This document shows positions 60,428 through 64,000 of a stretch of 64,000 nt of DNA, one piece after another. The DNA comes from Akkermansia sp. (GTDB lineage: Bacteria > Verrucomicrobiota > Verrucomicrobiia > Verrucomicrobiales > Akkermansiaceae), in contig JAFQGF010000020.1 of NCBI GenBank assembly GCA_017415555.1, forward strand, positions 1-64,000. Reading direction: 5' to 3'. The position numbers and the translations under genes are program-made. Within the stretch, counting starts at the first letter, position 1. Every line of letters starts with the position of its first letter. The notes below the pieces were generated by a model, which saw only the letters and a program-made list of their open reading frames with translations, did not search any database and had not been told where the DNA came from.

Positions 60428-61575
60428 TGAGGAAGATAGAAATAACAGTAGATAAGGTGAACCTTGCGGAGGTGTTTACCCTGCAGGCGTCCTCCGTAGG
60501 CCAGGGCGTACACAACGGGCTTATTGAATTTGTTGCGCTGCAGGATTTTGGGAGGCTGAACAAAGAGCGCATCTTCTCCGAATATGCTCTGTGAGAACTC
60601 GTTGAGGAAGTCTGCGTAGTTGCTGCGGTTGACGTGGGGTGGGAAGCTGAAGGCGGTTTCCGGTGTGCGTCCATCGCCCTCGCCCAAATCATGCTTTTTG
60701 CGGAATTCTGCCAGTGCCGGGGCCACGGCGTCCCAGCGGCTTGCCACGAGCTTGCGGATGTCGGGGTGGTTGGTGTGGGAAGCCCGTCGGTCGAAGTAGG
60801 TGCGGCGGTAGTATTCGCTGTAGAGGTTGGCAAAGAAGTTATCCGGCCTGCGTATGAGGCGTTCCTCCAGATTGCCGAATTCGTAGAAGGCGCGTTCGTA
60901 GAGCAGCTGCAGTTGGGGACGCGCGGCGATGACCATGGCATCGAACTGCATGAGCGCGACCGGACTCTGCTGCAGAGCCTCTATGCCCGGCTGTGCTTTA
61001 TCGATAAGAGCCAGGAGGGTTGTGTCAAAGTTTTCCTCCGTTTCCCATTTTTTGAGGTTGGTGTTGCGGCGCAGACACTCAAAAACTTCTGCCACAGCGC
61101 GAAGCGTTGTGGCATCTGCTTCGCTCAGCGGGCTGTCTATCTGTGCGTCATTGAAAGCTGCTGTGCGATTCGTCAGTGCCAGGTACAGACGCACGGAGCC
61201 GTGGCAATTCTGCTTCATCTGCTCATCTTTCAGCTTCTGGTAGCGTCCGAGGGGGAGGTGGCGCAGAGCCAGCCGCAGTTTGCCCTTGCTGAAGAGGGCT
61301 GTAACCGTGGCTCCGGCCTGCTCCAGCGTCTGTGAGGCGGTGGTCATGAGGGCGTGCTGCCGGTGCACCTCGAGCACCAGCGGGGCAGCTGCATCGGCCG
61401 AGGTGCGGTCTTGAGCTGCTTCCAGTGCGGCGTTGGCGGCGTAGAGAGCCTTGCTCATCTGTTCTGCCTGAGAATGGAAAGCCGCCAGTTGAGTAGCGTA
61501 AGGGAGTGGTGCTTTCTGCTGTGCTATGGCAGAGCAGCTGATGGCGATGAAAAGGGAGATGACAGCGCGTTTCAT
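60424..61575 (-). CDS. Secreted helical protein of unknown function
   Basis: A 383-residue protein with a signal peptide (1-18, MKRAVISLFIAISCSAIA). The first 120 residues are long helices (AEQMSKALYAANAALEAAQD); later parts contain an aromatic/Arg-rich stretch (ANLYSEYYRRTYFDRRASHT). It ends YCYFYLPQ. No family recognised. It opens the minus-strand coupled set of five genes down to 54258; no clear promoter of the usual type was found, so it may be read from the gene to its right. Confidence 0.6.
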   Translation of the reverse strand: MKRAVISLFIAISCSAIAQQKAPLPYATQLAAFHSQAEQMSKALYAANAALEAAQDRTSADAAAPLVLEVHRQHALMTTASQTLEQAGATVTALFSKGKLRLALRHLPLGRYQKLKDEQMKQNCHGSVRLYLALTNRTAAFNDAQIDSPLSEADATTLRAVAEVFECLRRNTNLKKWETEENFDTTLLALIDKAQPGIEALQQSPVALMQFDAMVIAARPQLQLLYERAFYEFGNLEERLIRRPDNFFANLYSEYYRRTYFDRRASHTNHPDIRKLVASRWDAVAPALAEFRKKHDLGEGDGRTPETAFSFPPHVNRSNYADFLNEFSQSIFGEDALFVQPPKILQRNKFNKPVVYALAYGGRLQGKHLRKVHLIYCYFYLPQ

Positions 61576-61634
61576 GGTAATTTATGAATTGGTGGGGAGT
61601 GTGCGTTGATTTTCCGGCTTGCGGCAGTGTTCTA

Positions 61635-64000
61635 TTACCTGAGAGTGCTGCGCCTTCGGCATGTCTGCAACTCAACGCTGCCATCCCGCAGCAGAATACC
61701 CACCCGGAACTCACCACGGCACGCTTCCATGTATTTCTGGCGCTCATCCGGCACGGCTTTGAGTAACTTGCCGTACGTTTTTTCATAGTAGGGGTAATTG
61801 CTCGGCTCCTCTTTCCATTGCCAGGTCTGCATGCCATTGGCTTTCTCCCATTCGCGGATGTAAGCTGCAGGAGATTCTGCCAATGTATGTTCTGCAATGA
61901 GTTGCGAGCTTCCATCGGGCATGCGCAGGCGCAGGCCATTCACCATGCCTTTGTGGACGCTGAGCAGCTGTCCGGAAATGGTGCTGCCGTCTTTCAGCTT
62001 CCAATCGCGTGCCGGGAGAGCGGCCAGTAAATCCGCTTCTTTCGGCAGAGTTTGTGGCTGCGGAGGTACCGGCTTCGGTACCGGCAATGCCAGCAGTCGG
62101 CTGGCCGTGGATTCTGCCGGGGTGCCTTTAATGCCTGCCAGAGCTTTTTCTGCCAGTTGTGCATTGTTATTGAGCTTGCTGCGGCAGATATCCGCAAAGG
62201 CTCGGTAGTAGCAAATCTGGGCGTGATCCGGTATTTTACCATATGGAGTAGCGGAGGTGAGCCCTTCTGCCAGCAGGTATTCGTAGGCAAAGACGGCCTC
62301 GTTCCATTTCCCCTCTGTGGCAAAGCGCATGGCCAGTTCGGGGGTAATGCCGGCGGACTTGCCCCAGGTGTGCAGCAATTCGCTCTTTATCACGTTTTCG
62401 TACTGAGAGCCGTGGGCGGCCTGGTCTTCCAGGTAGGCGCAATAGGCATCGTAATCTACAGGGCGGTGCAGTATGGCCAGCAGCAAGGCATCCCGATGCA
62501 GCTGGGCTGCTTTTTCCGGCGTGTCGGCCATCAGAGCCAGTGCTTCGCGGTAAGCCGGTGTGGTGTCGGTCTCCGCGTGGGCGGACATGGCGGTTAGCAT
62601 CCGGTGGGCTTCATCCTGCTGCCCACGGCGCAGCAGCTCGCGGATGAGGTGCAGCCCCACGGTGGAATAGTTGCCGCACAGATAACGAGCCGGACAATCT
62701 TTCCACTCCAGAATGGGAGCCGTGATGCCCCAGCGCGTCAGGTGCATGAGGATGGTGCCGGTAAGCTCGGCAGAAATATTGCCGGCATGCTGTTTGGCCA
62801 GCTCCATGAAGGCCTGTATGGCTTCGTTGCGCTGTTCTTCTGTGGCAGGCAGGGCGCGGCTGATATAGGCCGCCCGCAGCAGGTTGAGACCGAGGTCATC
62901 CTCATTTCCCAGGCGGGCAATACGCATTTCATATTCCATCCCCAGTGCTTCGCCGTAGTCAAACAGCGGCGCGCTTTCCCCTTCGTAGTGAGAGAAGAGT
63001 GTCAGCAGTGCCAGGGGGGCTGAAGCCTCGCAGTTCCCGCTGGCAGATGACCAGCGGCCAGAGATTGTGGCGGTTGAGGAGGCGTGCCAGTTGACGGCAG
63101 TTGGCTTGCAGTTGCCCGGCGTGCCCGTCTTTCTCCAGCATGGCCAGTTGCAGGGTGAGGCGGTGCATTAGCTGGGGTACCTTGCACAATGCCTCATTGA
63201 CGATGGGATTACTTGTCCGGTAGGAATCCTCAATGCCGATGGCGTACTCCTTTGTAAAGTCCACGGTCAGCCCATCTTCCTCGAAATGCAGGGCAATGCG
63301 GGGATAGACTGGTATCGTCAAATCGGCGTGGCCGGGGCGTACGCGATAGCATTCGTCCAGTGCGTCTGCCAGCAGAATGCCGGCATAACCCTGGTCGCGG
63401 GAAGAGGCAAAATGTTTCTCCAGCGCTTGCAAATCTGCCTCCCAGGCTGTCTGCACCGTGTCCGGGTGGTTGTCCGCCAGTCCCAGAAAATCGGGTTTCC
63501 ACTGTGGCAGTTGCACGGCGGAGGCATCCGGCCAGTCTGGTGACGTTCCGTTGATGCTGACGCGTACCGGTTCCCAAGTGGAGGCACCGGTACCCAGCGC
63601 CAGCAGACAACGCGGAGCCAGTGCCTTGAGTTCGGCCGGTAGTTGAGCCAGCTGTGCTCGCAGTGTTGTTTCAGCTTCTGCCGCTGTGGCAAAGCTGTGC
63701 ACCTTCAGCGCCGTCAGGGCACAAGCCGGTGTGCGCCAGGTAGTGCCCGATGTTCTTGTTCCATCTGAGCTTATTGTGATAACTTGTTGTCCGGAGGATT
63801 TTCTGCTGCGGGCACCTTGCTGGGTAATTCCCTTGTAAATGAGATAATCCGGCAGAGTTTCCGGTTGGAGGCTCATCAGGCGGAATCCGGCATTGCCGCT
63901 CAGCTGTGCCAATTGCAGTGCACAGGCAGTATCGCGCCATAACATGGGGTAGAGTAAGTTCGAGTAGCGATTCTCGCTTTGTGGCATATAGCGGCATACA
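61635..64000 (-). pseudogene. Frameshifted second copy of the large secreted protein (cut by window edge)
   Basis: Two frames (about 64000-62959 and 62939-61635) together match the protein at 56274: the first ends ...LWPLVICQRELRGFSPPGTA and the second continues with MEYEMRIARL. A run of six C (minus strand; G at 63014-63019) stands at the break. Removing one base restores the reading GFSPLALLTLFSHYEGES, parallel to the intact copy. The C-terminus differs: an SHD1-like domain (about DWKLKDGSTISGQLLSVHKG) replaces the thioredoxin-like end. It may be a pseudogene, phase-variable, or a sequencing error. Start lies beyond the window. Confidence 0.75.

Overview
The window (about 57% GC by eye) looks like a chromosome segment from an Akkermansia-like Verrucomicrobiota bacterium. 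This rests on several traits together: SLA1-homology (SHD1-like) secreted proteins, a TIGR03790-type protein, an AP2-like small protein, a cysteine-free (Mg-type) HemB, an autotransporter in a Gram-negative envelope, a GltS carrier and a tyrosine phenol-lyase/tryptophanase-family enzyme. No database search was possible, so the genus is an inference. There is no prophage, CRISPR array, insertion sequence or rRNA gene.

Layout. 1-1750: structured repeats, a double-HTH protein and a 34-residue ribosomal-type protein. 1994-8006 (minus): HAD phosphatase, OmpA-like protein and a degenerate alpha/beta hydrolase, then a membrane metalloprotease and RecJ. 8600-12631 (plus): L35, L20, a biotin-domain-less carboxyltransferase and a TIGR03790 protein. 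12645-16496: AP2-like protein, an RsmA-Nudix fusion, HemB and an EEP-family phosphatase. 16511-21297 (minus): a TPR / M23 / lipoprotein envelope cluster and PgsA. 21459-27206 (plus): MetF with TPR and unknown partners, tRNA-Arg, IlvA and Maf. 27242-33981: phosphoesterase, CoaB, RsgA and a large SNF2 helicase. 34070-45670: zinc-ribbon protein, autotransporter, an AddA/AddB-like helicase-nuclease pair and a beta-eliminating lyase. 45818-50164: three unknown coupled genes, GltS and another unknown. 50186-52153: repeats, tRNA-Ser, tRNA-Arg and GAPDH. 52297-64000: an ECF sigma / membrane protein / PDZ operon converging on a translationally coupled minus-strand operon of secreted PDZ, FKBP-like, SHD1/thioredoxin-like and very large helical proteins. 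A second, frameshifted copy of the large protein runs off the right edge.

Two sequence-wide signals stand out. First, three intergenic regions (231-598, 8134-8413, 50186-50530) and one solo end (1428-1545) belong to one composite, highly structured repeat family. It has an 86-bp inverted core and flanking arms whose hairpin stems differ in sequence but keep pairing, that is, compensatory change. This is the best candidate here for an undescribed element or RNA. Second, sigma70-like promoters with a very regular 17-bp spacer end only 6-11 bases before many start codons, which predicts many leaderless mRNAs. The same geometry corrects the start codons of at least four genes.
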